A stretch of 5,505 bases of DNA from the NCBI GenBank assembly GCA_946480465.1, contig CAMLJY010000176.1:1-5505 (forward strand), written 5' to 3'. Position numbers and translations under genes: made by a program. Below, piece after piece: positions 5,149 through 5,505 of the stretch. Positions within the stretch are counted from its first letter, which is position 1. Each line of letters opens with the position of its first letter. The notes below the pieces were generated by a model that was given only the letters and a program-made list of their open reading frames with translations, did no database searches and had not been told where the DNA came from. This DNA comes from an uncultured Burkholderiales bacterium. GTDB lineage: Bacteria; Pseudomonadota; Gammaproteobacteria; Burkholderiales; Burkholderiaceae.

Positions 5149-5505
5149 GTGGACTGCCAGAGCGCCACCTTCGCCTACCGGCGCAGCGCCGACCAGGACG
5201 CCGCGCGCCCCGCGCGCCACCCGGTCGTGGTGGTCGGCGCCGGCCCGGTGGGCCTGAGCCTGGCCATCGACCTCGCGCAGCGCGGCCAGCGCGTGCTGCT
5301 GCTGGACAACGACCACAAGCTGTCCACCGGCTCGCGCGCCATCTGCTTCGCCAAGCGCACGCTGGAGATCTTCGACCGGCTCGGCGTCGGCCAGCGCCTG
5401 GTGGACAAGGGCGTGTCCTGGAACGTCGGCCGCGTGTTCTTCCAGGACCGGCCGGTCTACCAGTTCAACCTGCTGCCCGAGGCCGGCCACGAGCGCCCGG
5501 CCTTC
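5149..5505 (+). CDS. FAD-dependent aromatic-hydroxylase-like monooxygenase, N-terminal part
   Basis: The first 119 residues of a flavoprotein cut by the right edge of the window. After a short polar leader (1-24), the FAD-binding Rossmann motif is complete: VVVVGAGPVGLSLAIDLAQRGQRVLLLD (26-53), with GxGxxG at Gly30, Gly32 and Gly35 and the acidic strand end at Asp53. The segment STGSRAICFAKRTLEIFDRLG (about 58-78) is typical of group A flavin monooxygenases (p-hydroxybenzoate hydroxylase, MhpA and PheA/TfdB types), which put one oxygen atom into phenolic rings using NAD(P)H. The substrate-binding half lies outside the window, so the substrate cannot be named. The gene follows the MBL-fold gene with a 4-bp gap and is surely cotranscribed. 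GTG start is supported by an upstream GGAAGG. The position fits a ring hydroxylase in an IclR-controlled catabolic operon. Confidence 0.88.
   Translation, partial: MDCQSATFAYRRSADQDAARPARHPVVVVGAGPVGLSLAIDLAQRGQRVLLLDNDHKLSTGSRAICFAKRTLEIFDRLGVGQRLVDKGVSWNVGRVFFQDRPVYQFNLLPEAGHERPAF

Noticed and set aside
3927..5168. Long minus-strand open frame (413 residues) opposite the MBL-fold gene
   Set aside because: It is an antisense shadow of a well-supported gene, rich in Val, Gly, His and Asp as expected from the complement of GC-rich codons, and spans the regulatory region.

Overview
The window is a GC-rich stretch of bacterial chromosome. Codon third positions are overwhelmingly G or C, and the gene families and the style of the intergenic sequence suggest a betaproteobacterium of the Burkholderiales (Sphaerotilaceae/Comamonadaceae-like). 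This placement is an impression from composition and protein style, not from a marker gene. There are seven genes (one cut by the right edge). I see no RNA genes, insertion sequences or CRISPR arrays, and no stretch over 300 bases lacks a gene.

Left part (1-3157): a GlxA-type AraC-family regulator (50-1093, +) starts with a TTG codon and a perfect six-copy 9-bp tandem repeat. It converges on a two-gene minus-strand operon made of a Tat-exported-looking aldo/keto reductase (1842-2768) and a DUF6064-like six-helix membrane protein (1228-1839), with 2 bp between stop and start. A small three-helix membrane protein (2852-3157, +) is divergent from the reductase and converges on the next gene.

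Right part (3226-5505): an IclR-family regulator (3226-3999, -) is divergent from an operon running off the right edge, which encodes a metallo-beta-lactamase-fold protein (4191-5144) and an FAD-dependent aromatic-hydroxylase-like monooxygenase (5149->5505). The 191-bp divergent region is AT-rich near the operon and holds two adjacent palindromes. The first, read on the minus strand, begins GTTCGATAAT, which resembles the operator of PcaR/PcaU-type IclR regulators of aromatic catabolism as I remember it. The simplest reading is an autoregulated IclR switch controlling an aromatic or quinone catabolic module.

The most interesting protein observation is in the metallo-beta-lactamase-fold protein. 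Three of its four first-site and bridging ligand positions are His and one is Asp, all intact, but all three second-metal-site ligands are replaced (Asp to Val, His to Arg, His to Arg). That pattern suggests a mononuclear or repurposed member of the fold rather than random decay.
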